NCBI RefSeq assembly: GCF_019417665.1
Contig: NZ_DXUU01000016.1
Coordinates: forward strand, 1-53,554
Length of the DNA stretch: 53,554 bases
Direction of reading: 5' to 3'
From: Ruminococcus sp.
Lineage (GTDB): Bacteria > Bacillota > Clostridia > Oscillospirales > Ruminococcaceae
Under the pieces are notes generated by a model. The model saw only the letters and a program-made list of their open reading frames with translations. It did no database searches and had not been told where the DNA came from. Below are positions 7,651-16,868 of the stretch, piece after piece. Both the position numbers and the translations under genes were made by a program. Positions within the stretch are counted from its first letter, which is position 1. Every line of letters starts with the position of its first letter.

Positions 7651-10005
7651 ATGATGCACATTCGTGAAAAAGATAAGAAAAAACAAACAGAAAATAGGAA
7701 AGAAAAACCATCACGCTCGGCATCCATGCGGATGCGGCGGCGTTCAAAGGTGAGTATGGCTGTGCTCATGGCAATGTGTCTCGCTGTTGCTGGAAAATTG
7801 TTCAAAGTTTCTGTGATGGACAACGCCAAGTATGAGACGCTTGCTAACAACTATCATTTTGGCACTATGACTCTGGATGCCAGCCGCGGTGCCATTTATG
7901 ATACAAACGGAACTGCTCTTGCCTGGAGTGCAACGGTATATAATGTGTACATAGATCCGAAGCTCTATCAGGAGGAAATGGATTCCATTGAAAAATCCAA
8001 TGCAAAAAAACAGGCGGCTGCCAAAGAGAATGGAGAAGAAGCGGCAAATCTGGTGGATACTGACCAGCTTCAGGACTCTATCGTGACCTTTTTGTCGGAA
8101 AAGTTGGAGATCACGCCTCAGAAGGTGGAGGAATCCTTTGCAAAATCCGGAAGGTACTACGTTTTGCAGACCCAGGTAGAAAAAGATATTGCAGACGAGA
8201 TCGTAGCTTATTTTGATACGCTGAATCTTGCCTTTATCGGCACAGAGGCAACCACACGCCGCTATTATCCTCAGAATGAACTTGCAGCAGCAGTCATTGG
8301 CTTCACCAACGGTGACGGCGATGGGCAGTATGGCCTGGAATATCAGTATGACGAATATCTCGCCGGCGTAGACGGCCGTGTTATTTCAGCACAGGCTGCC
8401 AACGGTGAGGAAATGCCCTATCGCTATTCCACGACTTATGAAGCGGAGGACGGCGCATCTCTTTATCTGACTCTGGATACCACCATGCAGTATTATCTGG
8501 AAAAGGCACTTTCGGAAATGGTGCAGGAATTTGAGGTGCAGGATCGTGCCACCGGTATTATTATGAATCCGAAAACCGGTGCAATTTATGCTATGGCGAC
8601 CTATCCGTCCTTTGATCTGAACAATCCATCGGAAATTTACGATACCAAAACAGCAAATGCTCTGGCGGAACTGCCAGAGGAGGAATATCAGGATGCCTAT
8701 CTGGAAGCCCGGGAGACCCAGTGGCGAAACAAGGCGATCAGTGAGATCAATCCTCCTGGTTCTACTTTCAAAATTGTGACCACTGCGTCGGCGCTGGAAG
8801 AAAACCTGATCGACCTGGAAAATGACAGCTTCTTCTGTCAGGGTTATTTGCAGGTGCAGGATGCAAAAATCGGCTGCTCACTGCGTTCTGGTCATGGCGC
8901 CCAGAACTTTACAAAGGCACTGACCAATTCCTGTAACCCGGCGTTTATGGAGATCGGTCTGCGGCTTGGTGTGGATAAATTCAGCTATTATTTTCATGGT
9001 TTCGGGCTGTCGGAAAAAACAGGCATCGACCTTCCCGGTGAAGTATCTGGTGCTTATGTGGAAAAGGAAGATATGTCTCAGGTAGACCTGGCATCCAGCG
9101 CATTCGGTCAGACCAACGAACTGACGGCACTGGAACTGGTCACGGCATATTCTGCTGCCATCAACGGCGGTTATGTGGTGACGCCCTATGTGGTAGATCA
9201 TATTGTAGACAGCAACGGCAATACGGTGCTGCAAAACAGTACGACTGTAAAACGGCAAATCATTTCAGAGGAGACTTCTCAGACGGTACGGGAACAGCTT
9301 CAGGCAGTTGTGGACAATAATCCGTCTCATAACGCTTACATTCAGGGCTATCGCATCGGCGGCAAGTCCGGCACAGCAGAAATCCGTAATACAACAGACA
9401 TTGAGGACGACTATGTGGCATCGTACTGCTGCTTTGCGCCGGCAGATGACCCGGAGATGATCCTGTTGATTCAGGCAGATTATCCGACCCCAGAAATCGG
9501 CTATTACGGTTCTAAGGTTGTGACGCCCTATGCACGGGAAGTGATGCAGGAGATCCTGCCCTACATGGGGTATTATCCAGAATACACGGACGAGGAAGCC
9601 CAGGAAATGAATGTCAATGTGCCGCTGCTCCAGGACGCATCTCTGGAAAGCGCAAAGGCATCTCTGGAACAGCTGGGGCTGACCTATGAGATTGTTGGTG
9701 AAGGCAGCACAGTCGTGTCTCAATCTCCCACCACTGGCACAAGTATTGCCAAGGGCGGAAAGGTGCTGCTCTATACAGAAAGTGATATCACGAGAGATCT
9801 TGTCACTGTACCCAATCTGAAAAATATGACGATCTCACAGGCGAATGAAACATTGTCGTATTATGGCTTGAATTATGCTGTTGTGGGTGCTTCGGCAAGC
9901 AGTGAGGGTGCATTGGTACAGTTCCAGTCGGAAGCTGAGGGCACCCAGGTACAGCGAGGCACCTCCATCACGCTGACGCTGGTTGCCGGCGAGGTGAACG
10001 ATTAA
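7651..10005 (+). CDS. Penicillin-binding protein, transpeptidase with two PASTA domains (FtsI/SpoVD type)
   Basis: Class B penicillin-binding protein, 784 residues from the ATG at 7651; GGAGG at 7638-7642 fits this start better than the in-frame GTG at 7642. It has a basic N-terminus, one membrane segment (about 30-50), a pedestal/dimerisation domain, then the transpeptidase with the active-site STFK at Ser371, SCN at about 427 and KSGT at about 572. Two PASTA repeats follow (about 650-710 and 715-780). It cross-links septal peptidoglycan. The PASTA tail resembles SpoVD/PBP2x; its place in the dcw cluster suggests it serves vegetative division, possibly also sporulation. Confidence 0.93.
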   Translation: MMHIREKDKKKQTENRKEKPSRSASMRMRRRSKVSMAVLMAMCLAVAGKLFKVSVMDNAKYETLANNYHFGTMTLDASRGAIYDTNGTALAWSATVYNVYIDPKLYQEEMDSIEKSNAKKQAAAKENGEEAANLVDTDQLQDSIVTFLSEKLEITPQKVEESFAKSGRYYVLQTQVEKDIADEIVAYFDTLNLAFIGTEATTRRYYPQNELAAAVIGFTNGDGDGQYGLEYQYDEYLAGVDGRVISAQAANGEEMPYRYSTTYEAEDGASLYLTLDTTMQYYLEKALSEMVQEFEVQDRATGIIMNPKTGAIYAMATYPSFDLNNPSEIYDTKTANALAELPEEEYQDAYLEARETQWRNKAISEINPPGSTFKIVTTASALEENLIDLENDSFFCQGYLQVQDAKIGCSLRSGHGAQNFTKALTNSCNPAFMEIGLRLGVDKFSYYFHGFGLSEKTGIDLPGEVSGAYVEKEDMSQVDLASSAFGQTNELTALELVTAYSAAINGGYVVTPYVVDHIVDSNGNTVLQNSTTVKRQIISEETSQTVREQLQAVVDNNPSHNAYIQGYRIGGKSGTAEIRNTTDIEDDYVASYCCFAPADDPEMILLIQADYPTPEIGYYGSKVVTPYAREVMQEILPYMGYYPEYTDEEAQEMNVNVPLLQDASLESAKASLEQLGLTYEIVGEGSTVVSQSPTTGTSIAKGGKVLLYTESDITRDLVTVPNLKNMTISQANETLSYYGLNYAVVGASASSEGALVQFQSEAEGTQVQRGTSITLTLVAGEVND

Positions 10006-10037
10006 CGGCGTATGTGCCGTCAGAAAGGATGAGGAAC

Positions 10038-11480
10038 ATGCAATTATATGAGCTGCTGGAGAACAATGCAGTGACCACTCTGCCCGATCAGGAGATCACC
10101 GGTCTGACAGACGATTCCCGGAAGGTACAGCCAGGTATGGTTTTTGCCTGTATTCGGGGAGAGCACTTCGATGGACACAGCGCTGCGGCAGAAATGCTGG
10201 AGCATGGTGCAGCTGCGGTACTGGTGGATCATGATCTGGGACTGGGCAACCGCCAGATCCTGACGGAGGATACCCGTGCCCTGTACGGAAAGCTTTGCGC
10301 CGCATGGTTCGGGCATCCGGAACGGAAGATGCACTTTGTAGGCGTCACCGGCACGAATGGAAAGACCACCATCACAAATCTCATCAAGCATATTCTGACG
10401 AAAAACGGCCATACTGTGGGACTCATCGGGACCATCCAGAATGAGATCGGCAGTCAGGTAGTGCATACGGACAATACCACGCCTTTTGTTTATGATTTAA
10501 TGGCACTCTATCGGAAAATGGCAGATGCCGGCTGCGACTATGTGGTCATGGAGGTTTCTTCCTTCGGGCTGGTGCAGCAGCGCATCGGTGATACTCACTT
10601 TGATGCGGCAGTATTTACGAATCTGACTCAGGATCACCTGGACTATCACGGCACTATGGAACAGTATTATCAGGCGAAAAAGCTTCTGTTCTCCCGCTGT
10701 GATCAGGCAGTCATTGATACAGACGACAGCTATGGCGAGCGGCTTTTCGGCGAGATCGCATGTCCCGGAATCTCCTACGGCAGCAGCAATCAGGCAGATT
10801 TCTATGCCGATGCCATTAAGCTCCGTGCCGACGGCACTAGCTTTTGGCTGTGCTGCGGTGGGAAGTCCTATCCGGTGCATCTGCACTTGACTGGTATGTT
10901 TAACGTATCCAATGCCCTGGCGGCAGTTGCGGCATGTCATGCCCTGGGAATGCCTCTGGGACGGATTCTGGCGGCATTGGAGACCTGCACGGGTGTCCGG
11001 GGCAGATGTGAGGTGATCCCAATCGACCGGGATTTCACAGTGATCTGCGACTATGCACATACGCCGGACGCTGTGGAAAATATTCTGCGGAGCGTGAAAG
11101 AATACACCAAGGACAGACTGATCTGTCTCTTTGGCTGCGGCGGTAACCGGGATGCCACAAAGCGTCCGAAAATGGCACAGGCTGCGGCGAAATATGCAGA
11201 TTTCCTCATGGTCACATCGGATAATCCCAGAGATGAAGCTCCTGAGGCGATCATTGCAGATATCCTCACTGGACTGGAGGGCAGCGAAGTGCCCTATGAA
11301 GTCGTGGTTGATCGGAAGGAGGCCATTCTGCGGAGTATGCAGCTGGCACAGCCTGGCGATGTGATCGTGCTTGCCGGAAAGGGTCATGAGGACTATCAGG
11401 TGCTGCCGGATGGCGTGCACATTCATATGGACGAACGGGAAATTGTGCGTGAATGCCTGCCGCTCGTACCGAAACGCTGA
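10038..11480 (+). CDS. murE: UDP-MurNAc-tripeptide synthetase MurE (meso-DAP-adding)
   Basis: Mur ligase of 480 residues that adds the third amino acid to UDP-MurNAc-L-Ala-D-Glu. The frame opens at 10014, but AAAGGA at 10024-10029 is best spaced for the ATG at 10038 (MQLYELLENN). The ATP loop GVTGTNGKTT is near residue 105 and the carbamylated-lysine region VVMEVSSFGL near 175. The C-terminal specificity motif reads DNPR (about residue 395), the signature of meso-diaminopimelate-adding rather than lysine-adding enzymes, so the peptidoglycan should be of the DAP type. Confidence 0.96.
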   Translation: MQLYELLENNAVTTLPDQEITGLTDDSRKVQPGMVFACIRGEHFDGHSAAAEMLEHGAAAVLVDHDLGLGNRQILTEDTRALYGKLCAAWFGHPERKMHFVGVTGTNGKTTITNLIKHILTKNGHTVGLIGTIQNEIGSQVVHTDNTTPFVYDLMALYRKMADAGCDYVVMEVSSFGLVQQRIGDTHFDAAVFTNLTQDHLDYHGTMEQYYQAKKLLFSRCDQAVIDTDDSYGERLFGEIACPGISYGSSNQADFYADAIKLRADGTSFWLCCGGKSYPVHLHLTGMFNVSNALAAVAACHALGMPLGRILAALETCTGVRGRCEVIPIDRDFTVICDYAHTPDAVENILRSVKEYTKDRLICLFGCGGNRDATKRPKMAQAAAKYADFLMVTSDNPRDEAPEAIIADILTGLEGSEVPYEVVVDRKEAILRSMQLAQPGDVIVLAGKGHEDYQVLPDGVHIHMDEREIVRECLPLVPKR

Positions 11481-11505
11481 AATAAAAATGCTGGGGGATT
11501 GACAG

Positions 11506-12888
11506 ATGAAGCCTTGGATGTTGTCAGAATTAAAAGAAATATTGCAGTGCCCGATCCCATGCGAAGCGGAGATCACCTGCGTGAGCACTGATACCCGTGA
11601 CCTGCCGGAGGGATGTCTCTTTGTGGCACTGCGCGGTGCACGCTTTGACGGGCACAATTTTGTGAAGCAGGCCATTGAAGCTGGTGCTGCTGCCGCTGTG
11701 ACGGAGTATCCCATTGAGGGATGTCCCTGTCTGGTAGTAAAGGATACGGGCAGAGCACTGCTGCGTATTGCCGGCTTTTATCGGCATAAATTCTCCCCGA
11801 TACTGGTAGGTATCACCGGCAGTGTGGGAAAGACGACCACCAAGGAAATGATCGCCTGTGTATTGGAATCCCAGTTCTGCACCTTGAAAACCCAGGGCAA
11901 CCTGAACAACGAAATTGGTCTTCCCAAGACCTTACTCCAACTGGAGGATTCCCACGAGGCTGCTGTCATTGAAATGGGCATGTCTCATTTCGGTGAGATC
12001 AGCCGCCTTTCCCGGACAGCACAGCCGTCTATGGGCGTCATTACGAATATCGGTTATTCCCATATCGAAAATCTCAAGACCCAGGAAGGCATTTTGCAGG
12101 CAAAGCTGGAGATCCAGGATGGCATGGCATCCGATGCACCCCTTGTGGTGAACGGAGATGATCCGCTGTTGGCACCGTTGAAGCGGAATCTATCCCGTCC
12201 GGTTGTGACCTATGGGATGCGGTCTGCAAAGGCAGATGTCTGTGCGGTGGATATTGTGCGTAAGGCACAGTCCACGGAATTTTTTATTCTCGACCAGGAC
12301 GGCGAGAAATATCCGGTCGTATTGCCCTGTGCCGGAGATCATAATGTCATGAATGCATTGGCAGCCTTCTGCGTAGGCAGACTTGCTGGCATTGCACCGG
12401 AACAGATCTGCCGTGCTCTGGGACAATACCAGACTGTGGGATTGCGGCAGAATATTTACCGTCGGGGCGCATATACCATTATTGCAGACTGTTATAATGC
12501 CAGTCCGGATTCCATGAAGGCAGCATTGACTGTGCTCCGTGATCTGCCATGTAAGGGCAGACGGGTGGCTGTGTTGGGCGATATGCTGGAACTAGGCGAA
12601 ATGTCCCGTCAACTGCACACATTGGTGGGCGAAATGGCGGCGGCAAGCGAAGCGGATGCATTGTTCTGCTTCGGCAAGGAATCCTTCTACTTGGCACAGC
12701 GAGCCGCTATGCAGGAGGTCTCGGTATATCACACCGAGGATCGCCGGGAGCTTTGCCGTGTGATCCGCCAGTATCTGCGGCCGGATGATGTGATTTTGTT
12801 CAAGGCGAGCCGAGAAATGCACTTGGAGGATTGCATTGACGTGATATTTGAGCAGGAGGAGGATGCAGAAGATGCCGTTTTGGATTAA
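11506..12888 (+). CDS. murF: UDP-MurNAc-tripeptide:D-Ala-D-Ala ligase MurF
   Basis: MurF, 460 residues, adds D-Ala-D-Ala to make the cytoplasmic UDP-MurNAc-pentapeptide. It has ITCVSTDTRDLPEGCLFVAL in the N-terminal domain, the P-loop GITGSVGKTTTKEM (about residue 102), IEMGMSHFGEI in the central domain, and DCYNASPDSMKAAL in the C-terminal domain. It follows murE by 25 bases, and its last codons overlap the start of mraY. Confidence 0.96.
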   Translation: MKPWMLSELKEILQCPIPCEAEITCVSTDTRDLPEGCLFVALRGARFDGHNFVKQAIEAGAAAAVTEYPIEGCPCLVVKDTGRALLRIAGFYRHKFSPILVGITGSVGKTTTKEMIACVLESQFCTLKTQGNLNNEIGLPKTLLQLEDSHEAAVIEMGMSHFGEISRLSRTAQPSMGVITNIGYSHIENLKTQEGILQAKLEIQDGMASDAPLVVNGDDPLLAPLKRNLSRPVVTYGMRSAKADVCAVDIVRKAQSTEFFILDQDGEKYPVVLPCAGDHNVMNALAAFCVGRLAGIAPEQICRALGQYQTVGLRQNIYRRGAYTIIADCYNASPDSMKAALTVLRDLPCKGRRVAVLGDMLELGEMSRQLHTLVGEMAAASEADALFCFGKESFYLAQRAAMQEVSVYHTEDRRELCRVIRQYLRPDDVILFKASREMHLEDCIDVIFEQEEDAEDAVLD

Positions 12889-13900
12889 TATTGCAGTGGG
12901 ACTGCTGGCGTTTGTTGTGGCAGCACTGGGCGGGAAAGCCTTGATCCCGTGGCTGCATAAACTGAAATTCGGGCAGCCCATTAAGGTAGATTTCGGGCCC
13001 AAGTGGCATGCTGGAAAGCAGGGAACGCCCACCATGGGTGGTATTCTGTTCATTGTAGGCAGCGTTGTGGGCACGGCAGTGGGCTATGCCTTGTACCGGT
13101 TTTTCGGTACTATGGATGTAGCTTCCATCGGCGGTGACCGGGAGGCACTCCGGGTGCTGAGCTGTGTGCTGTTCTGCATTCTGTTCGGTGTCATCGGTTT
13201 TATTGACGACTTCGCAAAGGTGGCGAAGAAACAGAACGAGGGTCTGACGCCCATACAGAAGATTATTTTGCAAGTGGTGGCGGCAGTACTGTGGCTGGTT
13301 GCAATGTATTTCCTGGGTGACCGTAATACCGTCATTGACCTGGCGTTTGTGCAGTTCGATATCAAGTGGTTCTACTATCCCCTTATGGTATTGGTGATCC
13401 TGTATCTGACCAATGCGGTGAACCTGACAGACGGCGTAGACGGACTCTGCGGCACTGTGACACTGGTGGCAATGCTGATCTTCACACTCATTTGCAGCAA
13501 GCTCCAGATGAATACGTACACGCTGTTTACTATGGCACTTGCCGGAGGATGCCTGGGCTTTTTGGTGTGGAATCTTCATCCGGCCAAATGCTTTATGGGT
13601 GATACCGGCTCGATGTTCCTGGGTGCGGCAGTTGCCGCAGTGGGGCTTGCCACCCATCAGCATCTGGTGCTGGTGCTGGTAGCGCTGGTATACATTCTGG
13701 AAGCCCTTTCTGTTATGATCCAGGTGACCTATTTCAAATATACGAAAAAGAAATACGGTGAGGGACGCCGTATCTTCAAAATGACGCCGATCCACCATCA
13801 TTTTGAAATGAGTGGGTTCAGCGAATATAAGATTGTCATTACATTTTCTCTGTTCGGTCTCATCATCGGACTGTGCGGACTGCTGCTTGTGATATTCTAA
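12872..13900 (+). CDS. mraY: Phospho-MurNAc-pentapeptide transferase MraY
   Basis: MraY, 342 residues, an integral membrane enzyme that transfers phospho-MurNAc-pentapeptide to undecaprenyl phosphate (lipid I). I chose the ATG at 12872 because AGGAGGAGG (12854-12862) lies 9 bases before it; the ATG at 12863 is too close. The gene overlaps murF by 17 bases. Landmarks are GTPTMGGILF, the catalytic aspartate stretch GFIDDFAKV, NAVNLTDGVDGL and the late TPIHHHFE. The TAA stop also serves as one copy of the 3-base target duplication of the repeat that follows. Confidence 0.97.
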   Translation: MPFWINIAVGLLAFVVAALGGKALIPWLHKLKFGQPIKVDFGPKWHAGKQGTPTMGGILFIVGSVVGTAVGYALYRFFGTMDVASIGGDREALRVLSCVLFCILFGVIGFIDDFAKVAKKQNEGLTPIQKIILQVVAAVLWLVAMYFLGDRNTVIDLAFVQFDIKWFYYPLMVLVILYLTNAVNLTDGVDGLCGTVTLVAMLIFTLICSKLQMNTYTLFTMALAGGCLGFLVWNLHPAKCFMGDTGSMFLGAAVAAVGLATHQHLVLVLVALVYILEALSVMIQVTYFKYTKKKYGEGRRIFKMTPIHHHFEMSGFSEYKIVITFSLFGLIIGLCGLLLVIF

Positions 13901-14061
13901 GAGCCTGTTCAGCATCTTTTCACACGCACCTTGCTTGCATCTTTTCTGGAAGATTTTGCGAAAATACTCGGAAATCCACAAAGGATTTCCTCCGTTTTTC
14001 ACTTCATCTCCCAAAAAATCTGACTGCGCAATCTGCGCACGCCCAGATACTGAACAGACTC
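13901..14061 (+). mobile_element. 161-bp MITE-like element, copy 1
   Basis: Non-coding element with imperfect 17-base terminal inverted repeats (GAGCCTGTTCAGCATCT at the left; the reverse complement of the right end reads GAGTCTGTTCAGTATCT). It is flanked by TAA on both sides (13898-13900, 14062-14064), consistent with a 3-base target duplication. A second copy at 50265-50425 has the same length and differs at only three positions. Inside it carries an 8-bp stem GGAAATCC/GGATTTCC. No coding capacity; it probably moved with a transposase supplied in trans. Confidence 0.85.
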
Positions 14062-14101
14062 TAAGCAGATATCATTGTCCGAAACCCCAAGGAGGTTGCA
14101 T

Positions 14102-15352
14102 ATGGCGGAACAAATTGCTGCTGGAAAGCGAAAAAAAAGTCACTTCAATATTCCCTTGTGGCAGCGCAATGTACGGTACGGTGAGGTGGATCTTGCTTTT
14201 TTCCTGATTGTCATTGCACTGCTGGTAATTGGCATTATTATGATGTTCTCAGCCAGCTATGCCTGGGCCATTGCCGAAGGTGAGGATGGCACGTTCTATG
14301 CGGTAAATCAGATCAAAAATGCCATCGTGGGACTCGTGTTCATGTGTGTACTCTGTATGCTGGATTACCATGTGTTTCAGAAGCCTACGTTTGCAGTGTG
14401 CGCTTATATTGTCCCCTTGGTGCTTTTGGTTCTGGTGTTTGTGCCGGGAATCGGCGTTACAGATGGCGGCGCAACACGGTGGATCGCCATCGGCAGCTTC
14501 AACTTTCAGCCATCAGAATTGATGAAGATCGGCATTGTTATTTTCATGTCCTATGTCATTGAAAAAAATTATGACAATATGCGGTCGTTCCGTAAGGGAA
14601 TGCTGCCGCTGCTGTTGATTATGGCACTTCCCGCGGCGCTGCTGATCAAGGAACCCCACCTTTCTGCCACAGTGCTCATTGTGCTCATGTGTATTATCCT
14701 GATCTTCGTGGGCGGTGCGGATCTGAAACAGTTTCTGATGATCGGCATTGTAGTAGTAGCGGCTGCGCTGGTCGTCGGTTTTCTCATGTCCGACAGTTAT
14801 GAGTATATCGGAAAGCGTATCAATTCCTGGCTGGATCCCTTTTCTGACAGCCTGGGTGATACCTGGCAGACCTGCCAGTCTTTGATCGCCATCGGTTCCG
14901 GCGGATTGTTCGGACTGGGTCTGGGTGAATCCCGGCAGAAATATCTGTACCTGCCGGAAACCAAAAATGACTTTGTCTTTTCCATTGTCTGTGAAGAACT
15001 GGGCTTTGTGGGCGCAGTGACAGTGCTGCTGCTGTTCGCAATGTTGGTGATCCGTGGATTTCACATTGCCATGCACGCCAGAGATAAATTCGGGATGTTG
15101 GTGGCGATCGGGCTGACTTCTCACATTGGATTACAGGCTTTTTTCAATATTGCAGTAGTCAGCAATCTGATCCCCAATACGGGTATCAGTCTGCCTTTCT
15201 TCAGCTATGGCGGCACGGCGCTGATTTTGCAGCTGGCGGAAATGGGAATCGTCCTGAACATTTCCCGTGTGCGCTATCATGTGGACGAACGAAAACCGGC
15301 GGATACTGCGGTCATGGAACGGACACAGCCCCGGCAGGGAGGTAACCTATGA
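14102..15352 (+). CDS. ftsW: Lipid II polymerase FtsW/SpoVE (SEDS family)
   Basis: SEDS-family glycosyltransferase, 416 residues and about ten membrane segments. The start at 14102 is set by AAGGAGG at 14089-14095. Landmarks are MMFSASYAWA in the first membrane region, the loop GGATRWIAIGSFNFQPSELMKIG-type segment (the run NFQPSELMKIG is clear), and late NTGISLPFFSYGGTAL. Its place between mraY and murG and beside a class B PBP points to the septal FtsW/SpoVE rather than RodA. It ends in a 4-base ATGA overlap with murG. Confidence 0.94.
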   Translation: MAEQIAAGKRKKSHFNIPLWQRNVRYGEVDLAFFLIVIALLVIGIIMMFSASYAWAIAEGEDGTFYAVNQIKNAIVGLVFMCVLCMLDYHVFQKPTFAVCAYIVPLVLLVLVFVPGIGVTDGGATRWIAIGSFNFQPSELMKIGIVIFMSYVIEKNYDNMRSFRKGMLPLLLIMALPAALLIKEPHLSATVLIVLMCIILIFVGGADLKQFLMIGIVVVAAALVVGFLMSDSYEYIGKRINSWLDPFSDSLGDTWQTCQSLIAIGSGGLFGLGLGESRQKYLYLPETKNDFVFSIVCEELGFVGAVTVLLLFAMLVIRGFHIAMHARDKFGMLVAIGLTSHIGLQAFFNIAVVSNLIPNTGISLPFFSYGGTALILQLAEMGIVLNISRVRYHVDERKPADTAVMERTQPRQGGNL

Positions 15353-16473
15353 AAGTATTACTGGCAGGAGGCGGCACGGGCGGCCATATCAATCCGGCAC
15401 TTGCCATTGCTTCTATCATCAAACAGCATGATCCCTCGGCGGAGTTTCTCTTTGTGGGAACACCAAACGGCATGGAGGCACGCCTTGTACCCCAGGCAGG
15501 CTATCGTATGGAGACCATGCACGTGGCAGGGTTTCAGCGGAAACTGACTTTGAAAAACATCAAGCGTAATGCAAAAGCGGTGTATTATCTCGCCACCTCC
15601 CAGCCTCGTGCCCGGAAGATCGTGAAGCAGTTTCAGCCGGATGTTGCCATCGGCACCGGTGGGTATGTGGCTGGACCGATACTCCATGCAGCAGCTCATC
15701 TGGGTGTGCCCTGCGCCATTCATGAGCAGAATGCCTTTCCCGGCGTAACCAATAAAATGCTGGCAAAAGAAGTAGATCACGTCATGCTGACGGTGGAAAA
15801 GGCATTGGAATATCTCCATCCCGACTGTGCTTATACGGTGACGGGACTTCCGGTGCGGGGCGGTATTTCCCATCCGGACAAAGCCGCTGCACGGAAAAAG
15901 CTGGGCTTTGATGACGGACTGTGCATTCTCTCTTTCGGTGGCAGTCTGGGTGCAGGATGTATCAATGAAGCCATGGCAGAGTTGATCCCGTGGCATGTGA
16001 AAAAAGGGTTGGCGATCAACCACATTCACGGCTATGGCGGTATGGGAAAGGAAACTTTTCCGGCGGCGATGCAGCAGGCAGGCATCCCTATGAAGAGTAA
16101 CCGTCTGCGGATCACGGAGTATATCAATGATATGGATGTATGCTTGGCGGCGGCAGATCTGGTCATTTGCCGTTCCGGTGCGTCTACGCTGGCGGAGCTG
16201 GAGGCAGTGGGGAGAGGCTCGATTCTCATTCCATCTCCTATTGTGACAGGCAATCACCAGCTGCACAACGCCAATGTTCTGGGAGATGCCGGAGCCGCCA
16301 TTGTCATTGAGCAGAAAGACGCTTCGCCTCAGCGGATCATCCAGGAAGTGGAGCGATTGTATCATGACCGTGACCGCCTGACCCAGATGGGACAGAAGGC
16401 AAAGGGACTGGAGATCCCGGATACAGAGGAACGTATCTGGAAGGTAATTGAGGGTCTGGTGCAAAAGAAATGA
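15349..16473 (+). CDS. murG: UDP-GlcNAc:lipid I N-acetylglucosaminyltransferase MurG
   Basis: MurG, 374 residues, a peripheral GT-B enzyme that converts lipid I to lipid II. The glycine-rich loop LLAGGGTGGHINPALAIA is at the very N-terminus, followed by GTGGYVAGP, HEQNAFPGVTNK and the second glycine loop SFGGSLGA. The donor-site segment CRSGASTLAELEAVGRGSIL is near residue 265. The start overlaps the ftsW stop (ATGA), implying translational coupling. Confidence 0.97.
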   Translation: MKVLLAGGGTGGHINPALAIASIIKQHDPSAEFLFVGTPNGMEARLVPQAGYRMETMHVAGFQRKLTLKNIKRNAKAVYYLATSQPRARKIVKQFQPDVAIGTGGYVAGPILHAAAHLGVPCAIHEQNAFPGVTNKMLAKEVDHVMLTVEKALEYLHPDCAYTVTGLPVRGGISHPDKAAARKKLGFDDGLCILSFGGSLGAGCINEAMAELIPWHVKKGLAINHIHGYGGMGKETFPAAMQQAGIPMKSNRLRITEYINDMDVCLAAADLVICRSGASTLAELEAVGRGSILIPSPIVTGNHQLHNANVLGDAGAAIVIEQKDASPQRIIQEVERLYHDRDRLTQMGQKAKGLEIPDTEERIWKVIEGLVQKK

Positions 16474-16546
16474 GGCGGCAAAGTAAAAGAACGAGATGTC
16501 TTTTTCACGTTTTGAAAAAGGCAGCCTGGCAATGAAGTTTTTTGGT

Positions 16547-16760
16547 CCAGCAATTTTTCAAAAATGCTGGCGAGATCCAGGGCGAGAAGCCCTGGTCGCC
16601 GCCCGCAGGCGGCGAAACACCTTGGCGCATTCTTCTGCGCCGCGGAGAGGGTGGTGAGAAAAAGCAACAGCTTTTTCGAGGAGGGGCGAACAAGACCGCC
16701 CCTCCTTGTAAAGCCATTTTCTCCTGTGAAGCCTTGCAAACATCCCGGTGGGACGTTTGC
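16547..16760 (+). repeat. Multi-hairpin array, copy A (murG-murA gap)
   Basis: Seven consecutive inverted repeats fill the gap between murG and murA: 16547-16570 (CCAGCA/TGCTGG), 16577-16595 (CCAGGGC/GCCCTGG), 16597-16614 (CGCCGCC/GGCGGCG), 16624-16641 (GGCGCA/TGCGCC), 16658-16677 (GAAAAAGC/GCTTTTTC), 16680-16705 (GGAGGGGCG/CGCCCCTCC) and 16736-16760 (GCAAAC.../...GTTTGC). The order and connecting bases match copy B at 48410-48645. The full gap is 16474-16868 and contains no gene. Confidence 0.85.
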
Positions 16761-16868
16761 AACGAGGTGAACTTTCGATATCTCAGCACAATTCGACTTA
16801 GAATCTGTATGATTCTCACCAATTTGCTCGATTTCGCATACACTGAAAATAAAAAGAGGTGATGCGGA

